Source: Tabrizicola sp. (lineage in GTDB: Bacteria > Pseudomonadota > Alphaproteobacteria > Rhodobacterales > Rhodobacteraceae). Taken from it: a stretch of DNA of 64,000 nucleotides. The notes beneath the pieces were generated by a model. The model saw only the letters and a list, made by a program, of their open reading frames with translations, was not told where the DNA came from and did no database searches. Location of the stretch: the NCBI RefSeq assembly GCF_022842145.1, contig NZ_JALHQD010000006.1:124001-188000 (forward strand). Direction: 5' to 3'. Position numbers and translations under genes: made by a program. Position 1 is the first letter of the stretch. Each line of letters begins with the position of its first letter. Shown here one piece after another: positions 42,588 to 51,317 of the stretch.

Positions 42588-44341
42588 CCGCCGCCATTCG
42601 CCTTCCGCTGGTCAAGACCGAGCCAATCCAGCCGCTTGCGATGCCGGACCAGTCCTTCCGTTCGCCCTTTACCGATCCCGCAGCGACCGGAATTCGCTTG
42701 CCGCGTTCGGTAAAGGCGCTGCGGTTGGCGGTGCTGACGATGCCCCTCTGCGTGACGCTGGCCCTGGCCTGGATCGGCTTGGGATGGTTCACGGTGGACG
42801 GTCATCTCGCCGCGACCGAGGCCGCGCTGGTCGCCGTCACAGTCTTTGCTTTCTATTGGGTGGTGCTTTCGGTCGCAACCGCCGCTCTGGGGCTTTTCTG
42901 GCGCCCCCGGCCCAAGGTTCAGGCCCTGCATGGGCTATCTGTCGCGATCCTGTTGCCAATGTATGGCGAGCCTGCGGCCGCGACCATCGGCAATGCAGCA
43001 AGCCTTCTGGCCGCGCTGTCCGGTAAAGGACGCCACCGCTTTTCGCTACATGTCCTGTCCGACAGCCGCGACACTGCCGCCGCGCGAGACGAACTGGCCT
43101 GGATCAGCGCCGCCCGGCTGACTCATCCGGGCCTGGCGCTGCAGTACCGCCGACGCACCACCAATACCGACTACAAGTCCGGCAACATCCGCGACTGGGT
43201 CACCTCGCGCGGCCATGACCACGACGCGATGCTGATCCTGGATGCCGACAGCGTCATGGCGGCCGCTTCCGTGCTGCTGATGGCCGACCGGATGGCGGTG
43301 GAGCCAGGCCTTGGCCTGATCCAGACCGTCCCCCGCGTGCTGGGGGGCCATACCCTTTGGCAGCGGATGCAGTCTTTTGCGTCCGAGGTCTACGGCACCA
43401 ACCTTGGCCGTGGCTTTGCACTCTGGACCGGGGTCGAGGGCAACTTCCTGGGCCACAATGCGCTGGTGCGAACCCGCGCCTTTGCGGCCAGCGCGGGCCT
43501 GCCGCACCTGCCCGGACGCGCTCCGCGGGGTGGCGTCATCCTCAGCCACGATTTCGTCGAGGCCGCGCTGATCCGCCGCGCCGGGTGGGGGGTGCGGATG
43601 CTGCCCGAGGCGTCGGAAAGCTATGAGGACACACCCGAGACATTGCCCGGCTACCTGCGCCGTGACCGCCGGTGGTGCCAGGGCAACATGCAACACCTTC
43701 GCCTTTTGACAGTGCCGGGCCTGCACCTCGTCTCGCGCTTTCATCTGTTGCAAGGGGCGATGGCTTACCTTGCTTCGGTCTGGTGGCTGGCGCTGCTGGC
43801 GCTTTGGGCGCTGTCCGGCCCGGGCAATGCATTCTACGACCCTTTCCTGGCCAACCCGCTGATGCCGATCTGGCCTGACGTGCCCCCGGTCAGCCAGGCA
43901 GCGCTGAGCGTGACTGTCGGGCTGATGCTGCTTGGCCCCAAACTTCTGGGCATCGCCGCCCATCTGCGCGACCGGGGTCTTCCCCTGCGCCAGTTGCCCG
44001 GCTTTGGCGCCTCGGTTCTGGTCGAGGTTGTGCTGTCGGTCCTTCTGGCTCCCGCGCTGATGGTTCACCAGGTCCGCGCCGTGTTGCGCACGCTGGCCGG
44101 GTTCGACGGTGGCTGGATGCCGCACCTCACAGGCCGTCCGGGCCTTGGCACGCTTCTGCGCTTTCACGGGACGGAGTCTGCGCTTGGCGCGGCTCTCCTT
44201 TGTCTCTGCGCTCTTGGCAGGGTCGACCTTTGGCTCTTGCCGGTCGCAGGCAGCCTTTGCCTGACCAGCTTCATCTCGTGGCTGGTGCAACGCGATGTCA
44301 GGTCGGGCTGGCTTTTGCGCCCGATCGGGGGAAGCCGATGA
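42584..44341 (+). CDS. opgH: OpgH, glucan glucosyltransferase
   Basis: 585 residues, shorter than the enterobacterial protein but usual for this group. Two transmembrane helices near residues 45-95 precede a GT2 domain: ILLPMYGEP, SDSRD, YKSGNIRDWV, the LDADSVM metal motif, NFLGHNAL, LSHDFVEAALIRRAGW and the RRWCQGNMQH (Q/RxxRW-type) motif. Four or more C-terminal membrane segments follow. It polymerises glucose from UDP-glucose into linear glucan across the inner membrane. It overlaps both neighbours by 4 bases. Confidence 0.9.
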   Translation: MTAAIRLPLVKTEPIQPLAMPDQSFRSPFTDPAATGIRLPRSVKALRLAVLTMPLCVTLALAWIGLGWFTVDGHLAATEAALVAVTVFAFYWVVLSVATAALGLFWRPRPKVQALHGLSVAILLPMYGEPAAATIGNAASLLAALSGKGRHRFSLHVLSDSRDTAAARDELAWISAARLTHPGLALQYRRRTTNTDYKSGNIRDWVTSRGHDHDAMLILDADSVMAAASVLLMADRMAVEPGLGLIQTVPRVLGGHTLWQRMQSFASEVYGTNLGRGFALWTGVEGNFLGHNALVRTRAFAASAGLPHLPGRAPRGGVILSHDFVEAALIRRAGWGVRMLPEASESYEDTPETLPGYLRRDRRWCQGNMQHLRLLTVPGLHLVSRFHLLQGAMAYLASVWWLALLALWALSGPGNAFYDPFLANPLMPIWPDVPPVSQAALSVTVGLMLLGPKLLGIAAHLRDRGLPLRQLPGFGASVLVEVVLSVLLAPALMVHQVRAVLRTLAGFDGGWMPHLTGRPGLGTLLRFHGTESALGAALLCLCALGRVDLWLLPVAGSLCLTSFISWLVQRDVRSGWLLRPIGGSR

Positions 44342-45156
44342 GCGTAAAGACATCCACCCTCGCGCTGGTCCTGATGGCCGGGGCCGCAAGCGCCGACTGC
44401 GGGCCGGACGCAGGCGCGTGCAAGATCCCGGGCGGCACCTACCACATCGTCTTGCCTGATGGAGTGACAGGGCCGATCCCCGCGATACTCCTTCTGCACG
44501 GCTATGGCGGCGAGGGGCTGGGCACAATCCGCAACAAGCCGATGGTCAACCTGATGCTGGGCCATGGCTACGCCGTGATTGCCCCCGACGGCCAGCCGCG
44601 GTCGGATGGCGAGGGACAGACCTGGGATTTCCACCCCGACCGCCCCGCGACCCGCGACGAGACCGCGTTCCTGACCTCCGCGGCCGACGACGCCACCACC
44701 CGCTTCGGCCTGCAGCGCGATCGGATGCTGCTGGCAGGCTTCTCCATCGGTGGGTCGATGACGAGCTACGTCGCCTGTGCCAAGCCCGAGGCCTTTGCCG
44801 CCTATGCCCCGGTCGCTGGCAGCTTCTGGCGCCCGCACCCCAAGGCCTGCGCCGGTCCCGTGCGTCTGTTCCACACCCATGGCAAGGCCGACCGGACCGT
44901 GCCGCTTGAGGGCCGCGAGATCATGCCGGGGTTCGTGCAAGGAAATGTCTTCGAGGCTATGGGGATCTGGCGCGAGGCCAATGGCTGCCCATCGCCTGAC
45001 CCGAACGGAACCCGCAGCCTCGGGATCTACACGATCGAGGACTGGACCCGTTGCACTCCGCGGGCGAGCCTCAGCTTCGCCCTGCACGACGGCGGGCACA
45101 GCATCCCGAAGGGCTGGGCGCAAATGGCGATCGACTGGTTCGAGGCCCTGCCTTAA
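44338..45156 (+). CDS. Secreted poly(3-hydroxybutyrate)-depolymerase-like/feruloyl-esterase-like alpha/beta hydrolase
   Basis: 272 residues beginning at the ATG that overlaps the opgH stop. The leader MSVKTSTLALVLMAGAASA is a short Sec signal. The alpha/beta hydrolase core shows LLLHGYGG (oxyanion), nucleophile AGFSIGGSM (GxSxG), LFHTHGKADRTVP with the Asp, and DGGHSIP with the His. Many cysteines suggest disulfides in the periplasm. Being last in the opg operon, it may remove ester substituents from glucans or act on another ester. Confidence 0.8.
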   Translation: MSVKTSTLALVLMAGAASADCGPDAGACKIPGGTYHIVLPDGVTGPIPAILLLHGYGGEGLGTIRNKPMVNLMLGHGYAVIAPDGQPRSDGEGQTWDFHPDRPATRDETAFLTSAADDATTRFGLQRDRMLLAGFSIGGSMTSYVACAKPEAFAAYAPVAGSFWRPHPKACAGPVRLFHTHGKADRTVPLEGREIMPGFVQGNVFEAMGIWREANGCPSPDPNGTRSLGIYTIEDWTRCTPRASLSFALHDGGHSIPKGWAQMAIDWFEALP

Positions 45157-45165
45157 GGCGCCGCG

Positions 45166-45801
45166 CTACCAGCGCAGGACCCGTGCCCCGATCAGCGTCG
45201 ATACCAGCGTGACCCCGCCAATCGCCAGGCCGTACCAGGTGACGTAAAAGAGCGGACTGTCCTCGATGCAGTGCATGGCATAGGCCATCGCCGCCAGACC
45301 ACTGCCGCCAAGCCCCGCTGCGAACCCGGCCAGCGCGGGCGAGGTCGTTGCCCCCTTGCGCAACGCGACCAGAATCGCCGCGACTGGCAGCACCGACAGA
45401 AGCGGGATCATCACCAGGCAGGTGGTCATCGTCTTGCCGACCAGCGCCATCTGCCGCCCCTCGGCGGGCGTCAACACATAGGCCCAGACCAGCAGTCCCA
45501 GCGCTGCCACCACTGGCACCGCGACCGGCCAAAGCCGGGCCAGACTGCGTCCCTCCGGCCGGGCCAGAACCAGCGCAAGCCGCACCCCCAGAACGCCCAG
45601 AGCGGCAGTCAGCACAAAGCGCATCACCGAGAAAGGTTCACTCAGCGACGCCAGAAGATCGTCCCGGAACCCAAGCGAGACCCAGACCACGAGCACCGCC
45701 GCGGCCAATGCCAAGGCCAGCGCAGGCCACAGGAACGCCTTCAAGGGCGGCTCTGTCCGGCTGTCGGCGGCAAGTGCCGCAATGAGGTTTTCGGTCTTCA
45801 T
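45166..45801 (-). CDS. nrsF: NrsF (DUF1109) membrane anti-sigma factor
   Basis: 211 residues with six hydrophobic segments and a cytoplasmic N-terminus (MKTENLIAALAADS). Cys128 and Cys178 (MHCIEDSPLFY) keep the 50-residue spacing I recall for the two functional cysteines of Caulobacter NrsF. NrsF holds its ECF sigma factor at the membrane until chromium, cadmium or redox stress. Its start overlaps the sigF stop by 4 bases. Confidence 0.88.
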   Translation of the reverse strand: MKTENLIAALAADSRTEPPLKAFLWPALALALAAAVLVVWVSLGFRDDLLASLSEPFSVMRFVLTAALGVLGVRLALVLARPEGRSLARLWPVAVPVVAALGLLVWAYVLTPAEGRQMALVGKTMTTCLVMIPLLSVLPVAAILVALRKGATTSPALAGFAAGLGGSGLAAMAYAMHCIEDSPLFYVTWYGLAIGGVTLVSTLIGARVLRW

Positions 45802-46334
45802 TTCAGATGCCTTTCCCTAAGGGCGGCGAGTGTCTTGAAAGCGCGATGCAGGGCCACCCGGACCGCGCCTTCCGTCATGTTCAGGGCCTGCCCGGCCTCG
45901 GCCGCGCTGGACCCCTCGATCCCGATCATCCGAACCAATCGCCCCGAGCGGTTGTCCAAGAGCCCGATCATCTTGGCCATGTCGGCCGCCTCGGTCGGGT
46001 CGGGTCCGGCCTCGGCGGCGAGGATCTCGTCGAAATCCTCGATCGGCACTTCCACCTTGCCGCCGCGCGCCCGGAAGGCATCGACGACCTTGTAGCGCGC
46101 GATGGCATAGAGCCAGGGCCGCACCGGCGCACCCGCCTGCCAGGTGTGCCGCTTGAGGTGGACCGCAAGCAGCACCTCCTGCAGCACGTCCTCGCAGATC
46201 GCCTCGCCCAAGCACCCCGCCTTTGCCCGGACAACGCCCCGCAAGACTGGCGTGATCGTCCGAAGAAAGGTGGCATAGGCCCGACTGTCGCCCGAGTTCG
46301 CTTCAGCCAGCAAAGTGCCCCAGTCGTCCATCAA
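45798..46334 (-). CDS. sigF: ECF sigma factor, SigF type
   Basis: 178 residues. Sigma region 2 lies around EAICEDVLQEVLLAVHLKRHTW with YAIARYKVVDAFR; region 4 around LNMTEGAVRVALHRAFKTLAAL. The pairing with NrsF places it in the group of Caulobacter SigF. A start one codon later (46331) is equally possible. An autoregulatory promoter candidate with GTAACA-N15-CGAA lies 23 bases upstream. The paired divergent element controls ccdA. Confidence 0.9.
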   Translation of the reverse strand: MMDDWGTLLAEANSGDSRAYATFLRTITPVLRGVVRAKAGCLGEAICEDVLQEVLLAVHLKRHTWQAGAPVRPWLYAIARYKVVDAFRARGGKVEVPIEDFDEILAAEAGPDPTEAADMAKMIGLLDNRSGRLVRMIGIEGSSAAEAGQALNMTEGAVRVALHRAFKTLAALRERHLK

Positions 46335-46356
46335 CTCCGCATTCCTTGCCTACCTG

Positions 46357-46381
46357 TTCGCGAATGACGCCGTCTTGTTAC
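46357..46381 (-). promoter_or_regulatory. SigF-dependent promoter of sigF-nrsF (candidate)
   Basis: On the minus strand GTAACA (46376-46381), 15 bases, CGAA (46357-46360). The same architecture and spacing occurs on the plus strand at 46428-46452. This fits autoregulation by an ECF sigma factor and resembles the GTAAC/CGAA motif I recall for Caulobacter SigF. Confidence 0.65.
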
Positions 46382-46427
46382 ATGAGCGCATGCGCCGACT
46401 ACACGAAGTCACCAACCCGTGAAGGCC

Positions 46428-46452
46428 GTAACGAACGCCTCTTGCTTGCGAA
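46428..46452 (+). promoter_or_regulatory. SigF-dependent promoter of ccdA-thioredoxin operon (candidate)
   Basis: GTAACG, 15 bases, CGAA, facing away from sigF and lying 81 bases before the proposed ccdA start. Confidence 0.65.
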
Positions 46453-46533
46453 TGGCCTAGTGGATGCAGTGGGTTGGCGTCAACACACAGCCGTCGCGAT
46501 CGCTGCACTGCTGCTCAGCATGGGGACCGGACA

Positions 46534-47247
46534 TTGGAACTGCTTCTTGCCTACCTCGCCGGAATCCTGACGCTAATCAACCCTTGCGTCCTACCCGTGC
46601 TGCCCATCGTCCTTGCCTCCAGCCTGCACCGGGATCGGCGGGCGCCCCTAGCGTTGGCGGCAGGGCTCAGCCTGTCCTTCCTCGCCCTTGGCCTTGGTGT
46701 GACCGCCATCGGCCCAGCCCTTGGCCTTGACAGCGATCTTGTCGCGCGGGCTGCGGCTCTGGTGATGGTTGCCTTTGGTCTCGTCATGCTGGTCCCTGCC
46801 TTCTCGCAGCGATTTGCTGCAGCGACGGCAGGCATTGCCAACCGGGCTGATGCGCAGATCGACCAGACCACCACCTCCGGCCTTGGCGGTCAGTTCCTGT
46901 CCGGCGCGCTTCTCGGCGCGGTGTGGAGCCCGTGCATCGGCCCCACTCTTGGTGCCGCCATCGCACTCGCCTCTACCGGCGAAAGCCTTGGCCGGGCTGG
47001 GGCGATCATGGGCGCCTTCGCGCTTGGCGTCTCGACCCTTATCCTCGGGCTCGCCTACGGCGCCAAATCCGCTCTTCGCCGCCGCGAGACCCTTCTGCGC
47101 AGTCTGGCCGAACGTTCGAAACCTATCATGGGCGTCGTCTTCATCGTAGTCGGTACCGCGCTATGGTTCCGCCTCAACCATGTCGTCGAAGCCTGGCTGA
47201 TCGACACGCTTCCCCCCGGGCTGATCGACTTTTCGGTCAGCCTCTGA
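46534..47247 (+). CDS. CcdA-like thiol-disulfide transport membrane protein
   Basis: 237 residues from a TTG with GGGGA upstream; the in-frame ATG-less extension to 46474 has no membrane character. Six transmembrane segments are visible. The two redox cysteines sit in NPCVLPVLP (Cys18) and SPCIGPTLG, as in CcdA/DsbD. It moves electrons from cytoplasmic thioredoxin to periplasmic thiols. The thioredoxin-like gene 25 bases downstream is its likely partner, and a SigF-like promoter precedes it. Confidence 0.88.
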   Translation: MELLLAYLAGILTLINPCVLPVLPIVLASSLHRDRRAPLALAAGLSLSFLALGLGVTAIGPALGLDSDLVARAAALVMVAFGLVMLVPAFSQRFAAATAGIANRADAQIDQTTTSGLGGQFLSGALLGAVWSPCIGPTLGAAIALASTGESLGRAGAIMGAFALGVSTLILGLAYGAKSALRRRETLLRSLAERSKPIMGVVFIVVGTALWFRLNHVVEAWLIDTLPPGLIDFSVSL

Positions 47248-47272
47248 TCCCCACCCCCCAGAGGAGACCTTC

Positions 47273-47680
47273 ATGAACCGTCGTACTTTCCTTGCTTCCA
47301 CCGCCGCTGTTGCCCTGCTGCCTCTCGGCCTTCAGGCCGCCGAGCCCCTCCTCTACACGCCCGGTTCGGCCGAGGCTGCGATGGACGAAGGCAAGATCGT
47401 TCTCCTCGACTTCTGGGCCAGCTGGTGCACCACCTGCGCCGCCCAGGAACGCGTCCTGACCGCGCTCAAGGCCGAAAACCCGGCTTATGAACAGAAGATC
47501 GCCTTCTACAAGGTCGACTGGGACCTCTATGCCAAAGACACGTTGGCCATGGAACTGCGCATCCCGCGGCGCTCGACCCTGGTCCTGCTGAAAGGCCGTG
47601 AGGAACTGGGACGCATCGTTGCGGGGACCTCGAAGCGCGACATCAAGGCGCTACTCGACACGGCACTCGCAGCCAGCTAG
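47273..47680 (+). CDS. Exported thioredoxin-fold protein
   Basis: 135 residues. The leader has a twin-arginine-like NRRTFL, a hydrophobic core and AA cleavage near residue 22. The active site is WCTTC (Cys52/Cys55) after VLLDFWAS, and a cis-Pro segment IPRRSTLVLL follows. It resembles the soluble gamma domain of DsbD, so together with the CcdA-like protein it would form a split DsbD that keeps periplasmic thiols reduced. The ATG follows GAGGAGACC. Confidence 0.87.
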   Translation: MNRRTFLASTAAVALLPLGLQAAEPLLYTPGSAEAAMDEGKIVLLDFWASWCTTCAAQERVLTALKAENPAYEQKIAFYKVDWDLYAKDTLAMELRIPRRSTLVLLKGREELGRIVAGTSKRDIKALLDTALAAS

Positions 47681-48018
47681 CAGATCGGAACCCCCTGAAA
47701 GGGTCCGTCGCAAGGTGAGGTGGACGGCCAACGTCTGCTTTGGGCCGACAACGACCATGTCGTCGCGAAGGGCGGTCCGCCGCGGCTCGCGTGGGTGGGC
47801 GGAACCATCTCATCCTCTCACGGCTTGAGGCACGCGAATCGCAACCTGAAAATTTTGGCAAAAGACGCCGGGAGGGGCGGAATGATGACGTTTTTGCAAG
47901 GGGCGCCTTGCCGCGCAGGTGCCGAAATTGAAAGCGGACGAGAGGAAAATCATTCAACCTCTCCCCATCGGTGGCGCGAACACGCCGCGCTGCAGTCCTC
48001 ACCCGTCTTGGCAACCGC
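47681..48018. other. Gene-free interval with repeat
   Basis: No supported gene. It contains an inverted copy of the dispersed repeat (47728-47746). Confidence 0.5.
47728..47746 (-). repeat. Dispersed intergenic repeat, copy 4 (inverted)
   Basis: The reverse complement reads GGCCCAAAGCAGACGTTGG, sharing the AAAGC-GAC-GTT core with the other copies. Confidence 0.4.
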
Positions 48019-48762
48019 ATGATCAGGAGCCGGGCAAGCATTCGGGTCGGCACGGCAGGTTGGACAATCCCGACCGACGCGCAGGCTGCGTTCCCGAAGG
48101 CTGGCACGCATCTGGAGCGATACGCGGAGGTCCTCGACGGTGCTGAAATAAACTCGTCCTTCCACCGGCCACACCGAAGATCGACGTATCAACGTTGGGC
48201 CGCGTCCGTGCCGGACCACTTCCGGTTCTCTGTCAAGGTACCGAAAGAGATCACCCACAAACGCAGGCTGAAAGACAGCGAACCCCTGCTGGACAGCCTC
48301 CTGACCGAGGTGTCCGGCCTCGGGCACAAGCTTGGCCCGCTTCTGTTTCAACTGCCTCCCAGCTTCGCCTTCGAGCAAGCAACGGCCGAACGCTTTCTGA
48401 CCGAACTCCGCCACCGTGTGGCCGGGCCAGTCACTTTCGAGCCACGCCATCCGTCATGGTTCGCGCCCGAGCCCGAGGACCTCTTTGCAACTTTCGCCAT
48501 CGCACGCACAGCGGCGGACCCTCCGTGTGTTCCGAGCGCCGCCCAACCCGGCGGTTGGCATGGGCTGCGCTACGCGCGCTTGCACGGCTCGCCACGAATA
48601 CACCATTCGACCTATGGTGATGAGGCCATCAGTTCGGTGGTCGAGGCTCTTTGTGCGGACGAAGGGGCGATGGCCGAGCGCTGGTGCATCTTTGACAACA
48701 CTGCATCTGGCGCGGCGACGCAGAACGCACTCACCGCCATCGCGCTCATCGCGTCCCGCTAA
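48019..48762 (+). CDS. DUF72 domain-containing protein
   Basis: 247 residues. IRVGTAGWTIP, HLERYAEVLDGAEINSSFHRPHR, FRFSVKVPKEITH, LLFQLPPSF, FEPRHPSWF and WHGLRYARLHGSP are the ordered motifs of the DUF72 TIM-barrel family (YecE-like), which has no established activity. The ATG at 48019 fits the family N-terminus; the frame runs back to 47971. It stands alone between two gene-poor stretches. Confidence 0.87.
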   Translation: MIRSRASIRVGTAGWTIPTDAQAAFPKAGTHLERYAEVLDGAEINSSFHRPHRRSTYQRWAASVPDHFRFSVKVPKEITHKRRLKDSEPLLDSLLTEVSGLGHKLGPLLFQLPPSFAFEQATAERFLTELRHRVAGPVTFEPRHPSWFAPEPEDLFATFAIARTAADPPCVPSAAQPGGWHGLRYARLHGSPRIHHSTYGDEAISSVVEALCADEGAMAERWCIFDNTASGAATQNALTAIALIASR

Positions 48763-48926
48763 AGAACCGGCGCCGCCGCTGCAGAAAGGTGACCTTCTCA
48801 AAGGCCGGGGAACGGGCCATGGCAGTTGTGGACGAATGCCCGCATGGCGCTTCTATCTAGCCCTGCGCTCCGATCCCGTCTCAACTCCTCAGTGTCCACA
48901 AAACCGACGGTACGCAGTTGTGTACA

Positions 48927-48945
48927 GAACCGCAACGAGCGGTTC
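48927..48945. promoter_or_regulatory. Perfect inverted repeat upstream of ugpB
   Basis: GAACCGC-aacga-GCGGTTC, two 7-bp arms around a 5-base spacer, lies 114 bases before the ugpB start. It is a candidate operator for a LacI- or DeoR-type regulator. The rest of 48763-49058 shows no gene. Confidence 0.45.
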
Positions 48946-49058
48946 ATAGAGCGTGATGGAGAACTTTCATGAAGGACTTTGGGAACCAAAGCCGTCGCAC
49001 ATCGTCATAGGTACGGGCCAGAGTGCCCTCTGCAAGAGTTTCCTGGGAGGATGAACGT

Positions 49059-50354
49059 ATGATAGCGAAAAGCCTTTGGGCGCTCGGCCTTGTTGCCGTG
49101 CCCTTTGCTGCACATGCGCAGACGGAAATATCGTGGTGGCACGCCATGACCGGCGCGAATGCCGAGGTGGTGGAAAAGATCGCCGGCGACTTCAACGCCT
49201 CTCAGGGGGATTATGTGCTGAAGCCCGTCTTCAAGGGTACCTATCCCGAGGCGCTGAACGCCGGTATCGCCGCATTTCGCGCTGGACAGGCCCCCGACAT
49301 CATCCAGGTCTTCGACGTGGGTACGGGCGTCATGATGGGCGCCGAGGGAGCAATCAAGCCGGTGGCGGAGCTTCTGACCGAAAATGGCGCGACCTTTGAC
49401 AAGAGCCAGTACCTGCCGGGGATCGTCGCCTACTACTCGAACCCCGCGGGCGAGATGCTGTCTTTCCCTTACAATTCGTCCTCGCCGATCCTGTATTACA
49501 ACAAGGACATCTTCCAGAAGGCGGGGCTTGACGTCGACAACCCTCCGAAGACCTGGGATGAGGTCTGGACGGCCGCCCGTCAGATCAAGTCCAGCGGGGC
49601 TGCAACCTGCGGATATACCTCGACCTGGCTGACCTGGATCCATACCGAGAATTTCGCGGCCTGGAACAATATCTCCTGGGGCACCAACGAGAACGGCCTG
49701 TCGGGAAACCCCGAGCTGAAGCTGGACAGTGAGACCTACGTCAAGCACTTCCAAGCGCTTGCCGATCTGGCCAAGGAAGGCGTCTTCGTCTACGGCGGCC
49801 GCACCTCGGAGGCGAAGCAGAACTTCACCTCGGGCGAATGCGGTATCCTGACCGAAAGCTCCGGCGGCCTGGGTGACATCGTCAAGGCGGGCATCAATTA
49901 TGGCATCGGCCAGCTGCCCTATGACGCGACCGCCCCGGGCGCGCCGCAGAACACCATTCCGGGCGGGGCCTCGCTTTGGGTGATGGGCGGCAAGTCGGAC
50001 GAGACCTACAAGGGTGTCGCCGCCTTCTTCAACTATCTGTCGCAGACCGACGTGCAGCAGTACCTGCATGAACAGTCGGGCTATCTGCCGGTTACGATGG
50101 CGGCCTACGAAGCGTCCAAGGCTTCGGGTTTCTACGAGCAGAACCCCGCGCGCGAAGTGCCAATCACCCAGATGATGGGGAAGCCGCCGACCGAGAACTC
50201 GAAGGGCGTGCGCGCGCCGAACCTACCGCAGATCCGCGACATCCTGAACGAAGAGTTCGAGAAGATGCTCGCCGGTCAGCAGGATGCGGCCACCGCGATG
50301 AAGGCGGCGGTCGAGCGCGGGAATGCTGCGATCCGCGACGCTGCTGGCGGCTGA
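49059..50354 (+). CDS. ugpB: UgpB-type sn-glycerol-3-phosphate-binding protein
   Basis: 431 residues. A Sec leader (MIAKSLWALGLVAVPFAAHA, cleavage near residue 20) precedes ISWWHAMTGANAEVVEKIAGDFN, KGTYPEALNAGIAAFRAGQAPDIIQVFDVGTGVMM, a close match in pattern to enterobacterial UgpB. The ATG at 49059 has GGAGG about 13 bases upstream; an in-frame ATG at 49023 would extend it by 12 residues and lacks a leader-like start. It binds glycerol-3-phosphate or its diesters in the periplasm and delivers them to UgpAEC. Confidence 0.88.
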   Translation: MIAKSLWALGLVAVPFAAHAQTEISWWHAMTGANAEVVEKIAGDFNASQGDYVLKPVFKGTYPEALNAGIAAFRAGQAPDIIQVFDVGTGVMMGAEGAIKPVAELLTENGATFDKSQYLPGIVAYYSNPAGEMLSFPYNSSSPILYYNKDIFQKAGLDVDNPPKTWDEVWTAARQIKSSGAATCGYTSTWLTWIHTENFAAWNNISWGTNENGLSGNPELKLDSETYVKHFQALADLAKEGVFVYGGRTSEAKQNFTSGECGILTESSGGLGDIVKAGINYGIGQLPYDATAPGAPQNTIPGGASLWVMGGKSDETYKGVAAFFNYLSQTDVQQYLHEQSGYLPVTMAAYEASKASGFYEQNPAREVPITQMMGKPPTENSKGVRAPNLPQIRDILNEEFEKMLAGQQDAATAMKAAVERGNAAIRDAAGG

Positions 50355-50376
50355 CGCCGGACGGTCCAGACTGGCG

Positions 50377-50404
50377 CGCTGCGGGCCCTTTGGGGTCCGC
50401 AGCG
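50377..50404 (+). other. Stem-loop after ugpB
   Basis: CGCTGCGG (50377-50384) pairs with CCGCAGCG (50397-50404), with an inner GCCC/GGGG extension around TTT. TCTTCCCTTTT follows. It is either an attenuating terminator or an mRNA-protecting hairpin between ugpB and ugpA. Confidence 0.6.
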
Positions 50405-50435
50405 TCTTCCCTTTTCCTGATGCAAAGGACGCCGG

Positions 50436-51317
50436 ATGCGCCGGACGGTCTTCCCGCACAAGCTGTTGCCGTGGCTCTTGCTGGCCCCGCAGCTGGCCAT
50501 CACGCTGATCTTCTTCTACTGGCCCGCCGCGCAGGCCTTCCGTCAATCGGTGCTGAAGGAGGACCCCTTCGGCCTTTCCAGCGCCTTCGTGGGGCTGGCG
50601 AATTTCCGCAAGGTGCTCTCCGACCCCGCCTATCTGAACGCGGTGCAGGTGACCGTGGTCTTTTCGCTGCTGGTCGCCTTTTCGGCGCTGGCGATCGCAC
50701 TGTTCCTGGCGGTGCAGGCCGAGAAAATCATTCGCGGCAAGGGGTTCTACCGGACGATGATGATCTGGCCCTACGCCGTTGCGCCCGCAATCGCGGGTAT
50801 GCTGTGGCTGTTCATGTTCAACCCGTCCTTCGGGACCCTCGCCTGGCCCCTGCGCCAGATCGGGATCAACTGGAACCCGCTTCTGGACGGGGACGACGCG
50901 ATGATCCTGGTGGTGGCGGCAGCAACCTGGAAGCAGATCAGCTACAACTTCCTGTTCTTCGTCGCCGGTCTGCAGGCGATCCCCAAATCCCTGCTGGAAG
51001 CTGCGGCCATTGACGGGGCCAGTCGACGGCATGCCTTCTGGACCATCGTCTTCCCTCTCCTAACGCCCACGACCTTCTTCCTCTTGGTGGTCAACACGGT
51101 CTACGCGCTCTTCGACACCTTCGGAATCATCCATGCCGTCACCGGCGGCGGGCCCGGAAAATCCACAGAAACGCTGGTCTACAAGGTCTACAACGACGGC
51201 TTCGTGAACCTGATCATGGGCGATTCCGCTGCGCAGTCGGTGATCCTCATGGTCATCGTCATCGCCCTTACAGCCTTCCAGTTCCGCTTCATCGAACGGC
51301 GGGTGCACTATGGCTGA
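50436..51317 (+). CDS. ugpA: UgpA-type ABC permease
   Basis: 293 residues, with six membrane segments and the MalF-like N-terminus [24 protein letters not shown]. The EAA motif is near residue 190 ([26 protein letters not shown]). The gene overlaps ugpE by 8 bases. It is one half of the membrane channel for glycerol-3-phosphate uptake. Confidence 0.9.
   Translation: MRRTVFPHKLLPWLLLAPQLAITLIFFYWPAAQAFRQSVLKEDPFGLSSAFVGLANFRKVLSDPAYLNAVQVTVVFSLLVAFSALAIALFLAVQAEKIIRGKGFYRTMMIWPYAVAPAIAGMLWLFMFNPSFGTLAWPLRQIGINWNPLLDGDDAMILVVAAATWKQISYNFLFFVAGLQAIPKSLLEAAAIDGASRRHAFWTIVFPLLTPTTFFLLVVNTVYALFDTFGIIHAVTGGGPGKSTETLVYKVYNDGFVNLIMGDSAAQSVILMVIVIALTAFQFRFIERRVHYG

Noticed and set aside
43046-44527. 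Minus-strand open frame of 493 codons opposite opgH
   Set aside because: opgH motifs on the plus strand are clear; the reverse frame is a codon-bias shadow.
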